From Burkholderiaceae bacterium (GTDB lineage: Bacteria > Pseudomonadota > Gammaproteobacteria > Burkholderiales > Burkholderiaceae_C), in assembly GCA_025458585.1 (NCBI GenBank), contig JALOSD010000010.1:1-15734 (forward strand): a stretch of DNA of 15,734 bases. The letters run 5' to 3'. Shown here piece by piece: positions 1-7,380 of the stretch (the first letter of the stretch is position 1; the number at the start of each line of letters is the position of its first letter). Under the pieces are notes generated by a model. The model saw only the letters and a list, made by a program, of their open reading frames with translations. It made no database searches and was not told the DNA's origin. The translations under genes were made by a program, and so were the position numbers.

Positions 1-473
1 AAGTCGCCGCCGCAGACCTCGCGCTTGAGCATCGGGTTGTCGTAGCAGTTGAAGGTGGTCGCCTTCAGCGTCACCGGCAGCGCCTTGCCGAGCATCGTCA
101 GCGTGCCGGGCACCTCGGTGACCCTGTCGCCGCTGAACGTCATGCGGTCGGCGACGAACGTGGCGGTCGGGAACTGCGAGGCGTTGAAGAAGTCCTTGCC
201 GCGCAGGTGCTCGTTGAACGGGCCGACGCCGGTGTTGATCGACGCCATGTCGATCTTGATCTCGACCTTGCCGGTCCTGGCGGCGCGGTCGAACTGCACG
301 GTGCCTTCCTTCTTGTCGAAGCGCCCGCGGTTGGTCGAGGTGCCGAAGTGCAGCGCCTCGAACGTGACGAAGGTGTGCGTGGGGTCGATCGCGTAGGTGG
401 CGGCGTGCGCCGGCACGGCGGCAGCGAACAGCGCGGCGGCCGCAACGGCGGCGGCGAGGACGGACGGTTTCAT
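1..473 (-). CDS. yceI: YceI family periplasmic protein (3' end off window)
   Basis: The first 157 codons are visible; the C-terminus lies beyond the left edge (the family is usually about 190 residues). Residues 1-24 form a Sec signal peptide (MKPSVLAAAV... ending VPAHA, then ATYAI). The mature part shows the YceI pattern: the opening YAIDPTHTFVTF, then RGRFDKKEG, IDMASINTG and HLRGKDFFNASQFPTATF. YceI proteins are periplasmic lipocalin-like beta barrels that bind a polyprenyl or quinone-type lipid; the physiological role is poorly known. The start is supported by an AGGAGC ribosome site about 8 nt upstream. It lies 46 bp after a second yceI and follows a cytochrome b561 gene, all in one direction, so it is probably the third gene of a yceJ-yceI-yceI operon. 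Its visible part keeps the family core better than the copy upstream. Confidence 0.9.
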   Translation of the reverse strand, partial: MKPSVLAAAVAAAALFAAAVPAHAATYAIDPTHTFVTFEALHFGTSTNRGRFDKKEGTVQFDRAARTGKVEIKIDMASINTGVGPFNEHLRGKDFFNASQFPTATFVADRMTFSGDRVTEVPGTLTMLGKALPVTLKATTFNCYDNPMLKREVCGGD

Positions 474-519
474 CGGCAAGGCTCCTGAGGGTGGGGTGAA
501 AGAAAAGGGGGGGGCGGGT

Positions 520-1080
520 TCACAGCGGCGCGACGCCGGTCAGCGCGAGCTTGAAGCGCACCTGCACGTCGTTGGCGACCATCGAGGTGTCGGCCCATTC
601 GCCGTCGCCGATGCGGAAGTCGAGCCGGCGGATCACGAAGGCGCCGGTCGCGGTCGTGGTGCCGCCGGCCTGGGCGAGCGCGACCGGCACGACGACGTCG
701 CGCTGCGCGCCCTTGATGCCGAGCTTGCCGGCGACCTCGTAGCGGCCCGGGCCGACGGCCTTGATCGCGCTCGACTGGAACGTGGCCTGCGGGAAGCGCG
801 CGGTGTCGAACCACGATGCCTTGACGACCTCGGCCTCGCTCTCGGGTGCGCCCATCGAGATGCTCGCGAGGTCGATCGTGAACGCGACCCTGCCGGCCTC
901 GGGCTTCTTCGGGTCGAACGCGACTTGCGCGTCGAACTTGCGGAAACGCCCGTCGACCGGCACGCCCATCTGGCGGCTCGTGAACGCGATTTCGCTCTGT
1001 GCCGGCACGAACTGCTGCGCGGCGGCAGGCGTCGCCGCGGCGACCAGCGCGACGGACAGGGCGAGCGGGAGACGGATCAT
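520..1080 (-). CDS. yceI: YceI family periplasmic protein, second copy
   Basis: The 186-residue product has a signal peptide of about 21 residues (MIRLPLALSV... ATPAAA, then QQF). A complete YceI domain follows: AQSEIAFTSRQMGVPVDGRF near residues 27-46, VAFTIDLASISMG, SWFDTARFPQATFQS and a C-terminal VRFKLALTGV strand. The start at 1080 is chosen because an AAGGAGAG ribosome site lies just upstream and the signal peptide begins there. The frame stays open further upstream, but that stretch overlaps the b561 gene and has no signal-like sequence. It lacks the HLRGKDFF motif of its downstream paralogue (here ESEAEVVKASWF), so the two have diverged and may bind different ligands. It starts 14 bp after the b561 stop codon. 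The likely role is periplasmic lipid or quinone binding linked to the neighbouring membrane cytochrome; this is inferred from family and context. Confidence 0.92.
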   Translation of the reverse strand: MIRLPLALSVALVAAATPAAAQQFVPAQSEIAFTSRQMGVPVDGRFRKFDAQVAFDPKKPEAGRVAFTIDLASISMGAPESEAEVVKASWFDTARFPQATFQSSAIKAVGPGRYEVAGKLGIKGAQRDVVVPVALAQAGGTTTATGAFVIRRLDFRIGDGEWADTSMVANDVQVRFKLALTGVAPL

Positions 1081-1094
1081 GGTGGAACTCTCCT

Positions 1095-1640
1095 TCAGGC
1101 GCGACCGAAGCCCATGCGCTCGAGCAGGCGGTCGCCGTCGATGAACTGGTGCTTCAGCGCGCCGGCCACGTGCAGCGCGACGAGCGCGGCGAGCGAGTAC
1201 GCGAGCCAGCCGTGCCACGGCTTCAGCGCCTCGGCGAGCTCGCGGTCAACCGGCACGAAGTCCGGCAGCGGCAGCACGCCGAACAGCACGATCGGGAACC
1301 CCGCCGCCGAGCTGTAGGCCCAGCCGGCGAGCGGCACGGCAAAGAACAGCGCGTACAGCGCCGCGTGCACCGCATGCGCGGCGCGGCGCTGCCACGCGGG
1401 CATCGGCGTGTCGGTCGGCGGTCGGTGCGTCAGCCGCCACAGCAGGCGCAGCGCCGACAGCGACAGGATCACGACGCCGGCCCACTTGTGCCAGTTGTAG
1501 TACTTCAGCCGCGCCGGCGAGAACGGCAGCGACGTCATGTACAGCCCGAACGCCAGCGAGCTGAGGATCATCGCCGCGAGCACCCAGTGCAGCACGACGG
1601 CCGTGGGCGTGTAGCGGCTGACGGAAGCGGGTGACACCAT
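1095..1640 (-). CDS. yceJ: Cytochrome b561 (YceJ/CybB type)
   Basis: This 181-residue integral inner-membrane dihaem b-type cytochrome has four predicted helices, near residues 15-35, 52-70, 88-110 and 145-163. Its histidines H18, H51, H143 and H157 fall with nearly the spacing of the E. coli CybB haem ligands (H13, H47, H137, H151). The typical RYTPTAVVLHW opening and NWHKWAG motif are also present. The family passes electrons from the quinone pool, in some members to or from superoxide. In E. coli a b561 homologue (yceJ) sits directly before yceI, and the same pairing occurs here with two yceI copies downstream. No Shine-Dalgarno sequence is visible before the ATG. A weak -10-like GACACT lies 7 nt upstream (1648-1653), so translation may be leaderless. 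Start confidence is moderate; family assignment is firm. Confidence 0.92.
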   Translation of the reverse strand: MVSPASVSRYTPTAVVLHWVLAAMILSSLAFGLYMTSLPFSPARLKYYNWHKWAGVVILSLSALRLLWRLTHRPPTDTPMPAWQRRAAHAVHAALYALFFAVPLAGWAYSSAAGFPIVLFGVLPLPDFVPVDRELAEALKPWHGWLAYSLAALVALHVAGALKHQFIDGDRLLERMGFGRA

Positions 1641-1692
1641 GGCCTGCAGTGTCGCCGTCGCGACGCCACGAGGGCTTCACGCCGATTGGCCG

Positions 1693-1716
1693 CCGGCTTC
1701 AAGCCGCTTGAACCGG
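1693..1716 (-). terminator. Intergenic hairpin, possible terminator of the Nudix gene
   Basis: CCGG-(c)-TTCAAG, loop CCG, then CTTGAA-CCGG folds into a 10-bp stem with one bulged base and a 3-nt loop. It begins about 20 bp past the Nudix stop codon and ends before the b561 start, which suits a transcript end. There is no U-run on the minus strand, so it is not a classical intrinsic terminator; it could also be an RNA 3'-end stabiliser or a protein-binding palindrome. The rest of the 95-bp gap shows nothing else clear. Confidence 0.45.
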
Positions 1717-1735
1717 TGGCGCGCGCGGGCGGCCG

Positions 1736-2590
1736 TCAGCCGACCCACAGCGGCGCGGCACGCGCGGCCAGCCGCGCGTGCGTCGCCTCGTCGAGCAGGT
1801 GGTGGCGCAGCGCGAAGTCGAGCGTCACGAGCGCCGCGTCGACCGTCATCGCGTCGCCGGCGGCGAGCTCGATGGCCTGCGCGAGCGGCAGGCAGCGCAG
1901 CGCGGCGACCTCGCCGTCCTGATTGCGCGGCTGCACGTCGGGCGGAAGCGGCAGGTCCCAGACGTAGAGGCGCTCGAACTGCAGCCCCTCGGGAATGTCG
2001 CGCTGCAGCTCGATCACGCGGCCCGGGTGAGCCGCCGCCATCGTCGCAGCGTCGAGCCCGGCCTCCTCCCAGCCCTCGCGCACGAGCGCCTCGTGCGCCG
2101 TCTGCCCGCGCGGCACGCCGCCGCCGACGAGGTTGTCGAGCTTGCCGGGGTCGGTCGGCTTCGTGAACGAGCGCTGCGCGATCCACATCGCCTGGGGCCG
2201 GCCGGCGGCGTCGGCGAAGACGCCGTTCGCGTGGGCACCGAGCGTCAGCGTGCCCCAGAAGCGCGCTGCGGCGCGCTCGATCGTCGCCAGCGGCTGCATC
2301 GTCTCGGGGTGCCAGAGCGTGAACGGCTCCTCGCGCCACGCGAGGATCAGCCCATCGTCGCGCAGCCGGTGGTGCGCTTCGGCGAGTGCCTCGTCGAGGC
2401 CGTCGTGCCGCAGCAGCGTGACGGCGTCGCCCGCCACCCGAAGCGAGCGCGGCCAACGGCGCAGCGCGGCGAGGTGCTCGCGCGCGACGTGGCCGATCAC
2501 CGCGCCGTCCGTTGCCCAGCGCAACGGCACGCGCGGCACGACCTGCCGCCGCGCGGCGTCGATCGCGGGCCAGTCGCAGGCGGCGTCCAT
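1736..2590 (-). CDS. Nudix hydrolase with N-terminal DUF4743 domain
   Basis: The product has 284 residues. Residues 1-115 match the DUF4743-type N-terminal region seen in thiamine-pyrophosphokinase-related Nudix proteins (yeast YJR142W, Arabidopsis NUDT20/24), including the LILAWREEPFTLW and FWGTLTLGAHANGVF stretches. The Nudix fold follows, with its box at residues 157-179: G157, then R171-E172, E175-E176 and G178-L179, which supply the metal-binding glutamates. The box position that is usually Glu is Q163; as I recall, related proteins also lack this Glu. Members hydrolyse damaged or phosphorylated thiamine-type diphosphates or similar nucleoside-diphosphate-linked substrates; the substrate here is not determinable. 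The start at 2590 is 5 bp after the lprI-like stop codon with no Shine-Dalgarno sequence, so translational coupling is likely. A start 50 codons upstream would overlap the preceding gene and adds an unrelated arginine-rich tail. Confidence 0.88.
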   Translation of the reverse strand: MDAACDWPAIDAARRQVVPRVPLRWATDGAVIGHVAREHLAALRRWPRSLRVAGDAVTLLRHDGLDEALAEAHHRLRDDGLILAWREEPFTLWHPETMQPLATIERAAARFWGTLTLGAHANGVFADAAGRPQAMWIAQRSFTKPTDPGKLDNLVGGGVPRGQTAHEALVREGWEEAGLDAATMAAAHPGRVIELQRDIPEGLQFERLYVWDLPLPPDVQPRNQDGEVAALRCLPLAQAIELAAGDAMTVDAALVTLDFALRHHLLDEATHARLAARAAPLWVG

Positions 2591-2595
2591 TGGCG

Positions 2596-3006
2596 CTACG
2601 GCTCGAGCCAGCCGCGCAGTTGTGCCGTGCGCTGCTCGGTGTGCGCGATCAGGCAGCCGGCGTAGACGAGCCCGCGCATCGAGCCGGTGTCGTACAGGCG
2701 CAAGCGGCCGCGGCAGTCGTGGTCGCGAAAGCGCAGCCACTGGCGCTGCGCCTCGACGAGCAGGCGGCGCGCGTCGGTGCGCGCGGCGTCGTCGGCATCC
2801 GTCGCCTCGGCGTCGGCGAGCGTGCGCAGCAGCGCGCGGTAGGCTTCGTTGAGCTCGCGGTCACGGCGTGCGAGCGTCTGCTGCGCGCAGGCGTTCAGCT
2901 CGAGCGTCGTCGTCGCGTTCGCGCAGGGATCGGGCTCGGCGGCGGGCGCCAATGCCGGCGTCGCGAGCAGCACGGCCGCGAGCAGGCGCGCGGCCGCGGC
3001 GCGCAC
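2596..3006 (-). CDS. LprI/DUF1311-family secreted protein
   Basis: With the GTG start at 3006 the product has 136 residues: signal peptide at about 1-23 (MRAAAARLLAAVLL... PALAPAA), then the LprI-type domain. Four cysteines (C28, C40, C98, C118) fit the family's two disulfides. The motifs LELNAC, RDRELNEAYRALL, EAQRQWLRFRDHDC and CLIAHTEQRTAQL are all family hallmarks. The founding member, Mycobacterium LprI, inhibits lysozyme; most proteobacterial members are uncharacterised periplasmic proteins. No ATG exists in frame near the signal peptide. The GTG was chosen because it gives a compact signal sequence, though no Shine-Dalgarno sequence is visible, so the exact start is uncertain. The stop lies 5 bp before the Nudix start, which points to co-transcription although the functions look unrelated. 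A palindrome-rich 77-bp gap separates it from the gene upstream. Confidence 0.85.
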   Translation of the reverse strand: MRAAAARLLAAVLLATPALAPAAEPDPCANATTTLELNACAQQTLARRDRELNEAYRALLRTLADAEATDADDAARTDARRLLVEAQRQWLRFRDHDCRGRLRLYDTGSMRGLVYAGCLIAHTEQRTAQLRGWLEP

Positions 3007-3037
3007 GAGAAGACGCCGGGCCGTCCCAAGTTTTCTC

Positions 3038-3080
3038 GACCCCCACGGGGGGCGGACTGGGCGCAGCCCGGCCCCGGGGG
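3038..3080. repeat. Cluster of GC palindromes in the 3007-3083 gap
   Basis: Three short palindromes lie side by side in the gap between two minus-strand genes: CCCCC-ACG-GGGGG (3040-3052, 5-bp stem), GGGC-GCA-GCCC (3059-3069) and CCCC-GGGG (3072-3079). This arrangement resembles the GC-rich palindromic intergenic elements scattered in many Burkholderiales genomes, but I cannot confirm copies from one window. It could act as a transcript end or stabiliser downstream of the gene ending at 3084; there is no U-run on the minus strand. Confidence 0.4.
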
Positions 3081-3083
3081 CGC

Positions 3084-3602
3084 TCACTGCAGGCGCCGCA
3101 CCCGCGGCGACTGGTTCTGGCCCTCGATCTCGAGGAAGAACGAACCCAGGACGCCCTTGCGGATGCGCACCTTCGGGTTGTCGAGCCGGTAGACGCCGCG
3201 GCTGCCGTCGCTGATCTGCCAGACCTGGCCGTTCGCGAGCGTCAGTCGCGTGTTCGGCTCCCAGCCGTCGAAACGGCCCGGGATCGTGCTCTCGATCGCG
3301 TCGAGCGGATCGGCGCGCTGGCGCAGGCCGAACGACGAGTCGGGCGCGGCCGCGGGCGCCGCCGCGGTGGCCGGGGCTGGCGGTGTCGTCGCGCCGGTTG
3401 CCGGCGCGGGCGGCGTGGCGGCCGGGCCGCGCTCGCCACCGGTCGCGGCGGGCACGAGGGCGTCGTAGCAGGTGAGGCGGGCGCGGTCGTCGGCGATGGC
3501 GCGGCAGCGGCGCAGGTCGGCGTCGGTGACGGCGAGGGCGGGCAGCGTGGCGGCGCACAGCGCCGCCACGGCCGGCCAGCGGCAGGGCGAGGGCAGGGTC
3601 AT
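3084..3602 (-). CDS. Secreted protein of unknown function with CRAI-CYD motif
   Basis: This 172-residue protein has a signal peptide at about residues 1-24 (ending PALA, then VTDADL). Next comes a small N-terminal motif, CRAIADDRARLTCYDAL, with cysteines C33 and C45. A Pro/Ala-rich linker of about 40 residues (51-88) follows, then a C-terminal domain with GQVWQISDGS, NPKVRIRKG and GSFFLEIEGQNQSPRVRRL. The C..I.DD..RL.CYD motif recurs in periplasmic proteins of proteobacteria, including a type VI secretion accessory protein (TagO/VasI), but no secretion genes are nearby and I do not assign that function. It starts 30 bp after the oxidoreductase stop. No Shine-Dalgarno sequence is visible; TACCAT stands 7 nt before the ATG, so the message may be nearly leaderless. 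Confidence 0.82.
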   Translation of the reverse strand: MTLPSPCRWPAVAALCAATLPALAVTDADLRRCRAIADDRARLTCYDALVPAATGGERGPAATPPAPATGATTPPAPATAAAPAAAPDSSFGLRQRADPLDAIESTIPGRFDGWEPNTRLTLANGQVWQISDGSRGVYRLDNPKVRIRKGVLGSFFLEIEGQNQSPRVRRLQ

Positions 3603-3609
3603 GTCGCGG

Positions 3610-3615
3610 ATGGTA
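3610..3615 (-). promoter_or_regulatory. -10-like TACCAT 7 nt before the ATG at 3602
   Basis: The hexamer reads TACCAT on the minus strand (4 of 6 matches to TATAAT). With normal spacing, transcription would start about 1 nt before the ATG. No good -35 is visible (a GTGACG lies 15 bp upstream). It lies in the 30-bp gap after the oxidoreductase stop and would give the secreted-protein gene its own near-leaderless transcript. Confidence 0.35.
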
Positions 3616-3632
3616 CGGCCCCGCCCGCCGCG

Positions 3633-6600
3633 TCACGCCGCGCGCGAGACGAGCGGCTGCACCTGCTCGCCGCCGCCGCGCCAGCGCGCCATCAGCGCCT
3701 CCCACTTCGCGCGCGCCGCGTGCAGATGCCGCGCCTTGACGTGGCCGTAGCCCCGGATCTCGTCCGGGATGCGCGCGATCTCGACGGCGAGCGCGAGCCG
3801 CTCGGCGTTCAGCCCCTTCAGCAACTCGTCGATGCAGGCGCGGTACTCGCCGATCAGCGCGCGCTCGGTGCGCCGCTCCTCGGTGCGGCCGAAGGGGTCG
3901 AGCGCGGTGCCGCGCAGGCCCTTGAGCTTCGCGAGCACGCCGAAGACCGTGCGCACCCAGGGGCCGAACGGGCGCTTGACGAGCTCGCCCTTGGCGTTGG
4001 TCTTCGCGAGCAGCGGCGGGGCGAGGTGGTGCACGAGCTTCACGTCGCCTTCGAACATCGACTCGATCTTCGCGCCGAAGGCCGGGTCGGTGTGCAGCCG
4101 CGCGACCTCGTACTCGTCCTTGTAGGCCATCAGCTTGAACAGATAACGCGCCACCGCTTCCGTCAGCCGCGTCGAGTTCAGCGGCGCCTCGGCCGTGCGC
4201 ACCTTGTCGACGAAGGCCTGGTACTCGGCGGCATAGGCGGCGTTCTGGTAGCCGGTCAGGAACTCGACGCGCCTGGCCACCGTCTCGTCGAGCGACGCTC
4301 GCTTGACGAACTCGATCACCTGCGCGCCCTTGAACAGCGCGCGCACCGCGGCGAGGTCGTGCGCGCAGCGCCGGCCCCACTCGAAGGCGGCCTTGTTCGC
4401 CTCGACCTGCACGCCGTTGAGCTCGATCGCGCGCAGCAGCGACGCCTGGCTCAGGGGCACGCGGCCCTGCTGCCACGCGAAGCCGAGCATCAGCGGGTTG
4501 GTGAAGATGCTGTCGCCGAGCAGGTTCACCGCGACCTCCTCGGCGTCGAACGCGCCGACGTGGCGCTCGCCGGCCGCCGCGCGCAGCGCCGCCTCGCAGT
4601 TCGTGCCGGGGAACTGCCAGTCGGGCTGGTGCACGAAGGCCGCGGTCGGCGTGCCGTGCGTGTTGACGGCGACGTAGGTGCGGTCCTTCGCGATCACGCC
4701 GAGCGTCGTCTTGCCGGCGGTGACGATGGCGTCGCAGCCGATCACGAGGTCGGCCTTCGCGGTGTCGACCTTCGTCGTGTGGATCGCCTCGGGGCGGTTG
4801 GCGATCTGCACGTGGCTCCACGTCGCGCCGCCCTTCTGCGCCAGCCCGGCCGAGTCCTGCGTGACGACGCCCTTGCCCTCGAGGTGTGCCGCCATGCCGA
4901 GCAGCTGGCCGATCGTGATCACGCCGGTGCCGCCGACGCCGGCCACCACGATGCCCCACGCCGTCTCGGCCGCCGGCACCGCCGGCTCGGGGATCGGCGG
5001 CAGCGTGAACGGGTCGGCCTTCTTCTCCTTCTTCGGCTTGCGCAACTGCCCGCCTTCGACGGTGACGAAGCTCGGGCAGAAGCCCTTGACGCAGGAGTAG
5101 TCCTTGTTGCAGGTGTTCTGGTTGATGCGCCGCTTGCGGCCGAACTCGGTCTCGAGCGGCTCGACCGACAGGCAGTTGCTCTGCTCGCCGCAGTCGCCGC
5201 AGCCTTCACACACCAGCTCGTTGATGACGACGCGCTTGGCGGGGTCGGCCATCGTGCCGCGCTTGCGGCGGCGGCGCTTCTCGGTGGCGCAGGTCTGGTC
5301 GTAGATCAGCACGGTGCAGCCGGGGATCTCGCGCAGCTCGCGCTGCACGGCGTCGAGCTCGTCGCGATGGCGCACCGTGACGCCGGCGGCCAGGCGCCCC
5401 TTGACGGCGTCGTACTTGTCCGGCTCGTCGGTGACGACGACGATCTTCTTCACGCCCTCGGCGTCGAGCTCGCGCGTCATCTCGGGCACGCGCATCGTGC
5501 CGTCGACCGGCTGGCCGCCCGTCATCGCCACCGCGTCGTTGAACAGGATCTTGTAGGTGATGTTGACGCCGGCAGCCACGCTCTGGCGCACCGCGAGCAG
5601 CCCCGAGTGGTAGTAGGTGCCGTCGCCGAGGTTGGCGAACAGGTGCTGGTCGGTCGTGAAAGGCGCCTGGCCGACCCAGCTCACGCCCTCGCCGCCCATC
5701 TGGCTGAAGGTCACGGTGCTGCGGTCCATCCACACCGCCATGTAGTGGCAGCCGATGCCGGCCGCGGCGCGCGAGCCCTCGGGCACGCGCGTCGAGGTGT
5801 TGTGCGGGCAGCCGCTGCAGAACCAGGGGATGCGGTCGCCGGTGGTCACGGTCGTCGTGGCCATCGCGCGCTCCTTGGCGTCGATCACGGCGAGCCGCGC
5901 GTCCATGCGCGCGGCGAGGTCGGCGCTCACGCCGAGCTTCTTCAGCCGCTTGGCGATCGCCTTCGCGATGATCGACGGCGTGAGATCCGCCTTCGCGCGC
6001 AGCAGCCAGTTCTGGCTCGGGTTGGGCATCGCCCACTCGCCGCCCGAGAAGTCCCCCTCGGGCTCGTCGAACTTGCCGAGCACGTTCGGGCGCACGTCGG
6101 GGCGCCAGTTGTAGAGCTCCTCCTTGAGCTGGTACTCGATGACCTGGCGCTTCTCCTCGACGACGAGGATCTCGTGCAGGCCGGTGGCGAAGTCGCGTGT
6201 GATCGTCGCTTCCAGCGGCCACACGACGTTGACCTTGTGCAGCCGGATGCCGAGCTGGCGGCAGGTGTCGTCGTCGAGGCCCAGGTCGGCCAGCGCCTGG
6301 CGCGTGTCGTTGAACGCCTTGCCGCTGGCGATGATGCCGAAGCGGTCGTGCGGCGTCGCGATCACGCTGTGGTTCAGCCGGTTCGCGCGCACGTAGGCCA
6401 GCGCCGCGTACCACTTGAAGTCGAACAGGCGCGCTTCCTGGTCGAGCGCGGCGTCGGGCCAGCGGATGTGCACGCCGCCCGGCGGCATCTCGAAGTCGTC
6501 GGGCAGCACGATCTCGACGCGATGCGGGTCGACGACGACCGACGACGCCGACTCGACCACCTCCTGGATCGTCTTCATGCCGGCCCACACGCCGGCGAAG

Positions 6601-7205
6601 CGGCTCATCGCGAACGCGTGCAGCCCCATGTCGAGGATGTCCTGCACGTTGCTCGGGAAGAACACCGGCAGCCCGCAGGCCTTGAAGATGTGGTCGCTCT
6701 GGTGCGCCGCGGTCGAGCTCTTGGCGACGTGGTCGTCGCCGGCGATCGCGATCACGCCGCCGTGCTTCGCGGTGCCGGCCATGTTCGCGTGCTTGAAGAC
6801 GTCGGAGCAGCGGTCGACGCCCGGGCCCTTGCCGTACCAGATGCCGAACACGCCGTCGTGCTTCTTCGACTGCGGGAACAGGTCGAGCTGCTGCGTGCCC
6901 CACACCGCGGTCGCGGCGAGTTCCTCGTTGACGCCGGGCTGGAACACGACGTGGTTCGCCGCCAGGTGCTTCTTCGCCTGCCACAGCGCCTGGTCGTAGC
7001 CGCCGAGCGGGCTGCCGCGGTAGCCGCTGACGAAGCCGGCCGTGTTCAGCCCCGCCATCGCGTCGCGCTGGCGCTGCAGCATCGGCAGCCGCACGAGCGC
7101 CTGCACGCCGCTCATGAAGGCGCGGCCGTGGTCGAGCGTGTACTTGTCGTCGAGCGTGACGCTTTCCAGCGCCTTGCGGATCGACTCGGGCAGCGGGGCG
7201 TTCAT
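3633..7205 (-). CDS. Indolepyruvate:ferredoxin oxidoreductase, fused alpha/gamma subunits
   Basis: The 1190-residue enzyme belongs to the fused IorA/IorB type found in aerobic proteobacteria. It oxidatively decarboxylates aryl-pyruvates (from Trp, Phe or Tyr transamination) to aryl-acetyl-CoA, reducing ferredoxin. N-terminal pyrimidine-type domain: GYRGSPLGGYD at residues 61-71. The CSGCPHNTSTRVPEGS motif is at 463-478. The thiamine-diphosphate-binding part is at about 520-565 (GDGT at 528, ILFNDAVAMTGGQ at 553-565). An iron-sulfur region follows with C666, C669, C672, C678, C699, C705 and C710. The gamma domain opens with GVGGTGVITIGQLL at 756-769, and a C-terminal extension runs to VSRAA. 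The start at 7205 has a GGAG ribosome site 9 nt upstream. The frame continues open to 7382, but that part is the intergenic control region. A divergent Lrp-type gene is the likely regulator. The exact keto-acid preference cannot be read from sequence. Confidence 0.95.
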   Translation of the reverse strand: MNAPLPESIRKALESVTLDDKYTLDHGRAFMSGVQALVRLPMLQRQRDAMAGLNTAGFVSGYRGSPLGGYDQALWQAKKHLAANHVVFQPGVNEELAATAVWGTQQLDLFPQSKKHDGVFGIWYGKGPGVDRCSDVFKHANMAGTAKHGGVIAIAGDDHVAKSSTAAHQSDHIFKACGLPVFFPSNVQDILDMGLHAFAMSRFAGVWAGMKTIQEVVESASSVVVDPHRVEIVLPDDFEMPPGGVHIRWPDAALDQEARLFDFKWYAALAYVRANRLNHSVIATPHDRFGIIASGKAFNDTRQALADLGLDDDTCRQLGIRLHKVNVVWPLEATITRDFATGLHEILVVEEKRQVIEYQLKEELYNWRPDVRPNVLGKFDEPEGDFSGGEWAMPNPSQNWLLRAKADLTPSIIAKAIAKRLKKLGVSADLAARMDARLAVIDAKERAMATTTVTTGDRIPWFCSGCPHNTSTRVPEGSRAAAGIGCHYMAVWMDRSTVTFSQMGGEGVSWVGQAPFTTDQHLFANLGDGTYYHSGLLAVRQSVAAGVNITYKILFNDAVAMTGGQPVDGTMRVPEMTRELDAEGVKKIVVVTDEPDKYDAVKGRLAAGVTVRHRDELDAVQRELREIPGCTVLIYDQTCATEKRRRRKRGTMADPAKRVVINELVCEGCGDCGEQSNCLSVEPLETEFGRKRRINQNTCNKDYSCVKGFCPSFVTVEGGQLRKPKKEKKADPFTLPPIPEPAVPAAETAWGIVVAGVGGTGVITIGQLLGMAAHLEGKGVVTQDSAGLAQKGGATWSHVQIANRPEAIHTTKVDTAKADLVIGCDAIVTAGKTTLGVIAKDRTYVAVNTHGTPTAAFVHQPDWQFPGTNCEAALRAAAGERHVGAFDAEEVAVNLLGDSIFTNPLMLGFAWQQGRVPLSQASLLRAIELNGVQVEANKAAFEWGRRCAHDLAAVRALFKGAQVIEFVKRASLDETVARRVEFLTGYQNAAYAAEYQAFVDKVRTAEAPLNSTRLTEAVARYLFKLMAYKDEYEVARLHTDPAFGAKIESMFEGDVKLVHHLAPPLLAKTNAKGELVKRPFGPWVRTVFGVLAKLKGLRGTALDPFGRTEERRTERALIGEYRACIDELLKGLNAERLALAVEIARIPDEIRGYGHVKARHLHAARAKWEALMARWRGGGEQVQPLVSRAA

Positions 7206-7380
7206 CGGGGTGGACTCCGTCGGTGAGGGTCGGGGGCGAGCGCGCGCGCCAGGCTCGTGACCCGGCGGCGCCGTCCCGGCAGTGTAGGAGTCGATCGCCG
7301 AGAAGTGGTTTCCTTTCATGCCGAGAGGGTCGGGCATGCAGCAATAATCGTTCGCGATAAGCTCGACTGGAGAACTGATC
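7206..7380. promoter_or_regulatory. Divergent control region between the oxidoreductase and the Lrp-type gene
   Basis: This 175-bp gap is the least GC-rich stretch of the window, especially 7300-7360. The imperfect palindrome TAATCG-TTCG-CGATAA (7345-7360, 5 of 6 arm pairs match) is a candidate Lrp/AsnC operator; it lies just before the regulator gene and overlaps a -10-like AATAAT (7343-7348). On the minus strand, TACACT (7281-7286) is a plausible -10 for the oxidoreductase, giving a leader of about 70 nt. A GGAG (7369-7372) serves the regulator's ATG. Operator and promoter calls are inference from motif shape. Confidence 0.5.

Noticed and set aside
3084..3602. Type VI secretion accessory (TagO/VasI) assignment
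   Set aside because: Only the short C...CYD motif is shared and no secretion genes are nearby, so the function was left open.
2868..7226. A 1452-codon open frame on the plus strand, opposite the oxidoreductase and two other genes
   Set aside because: It is antisense to clearly homologous proteins, its translation is low-complexity (Arg, Ala, Val, His, Asp) with no domain, and very high GC leaves such frames free of stops.
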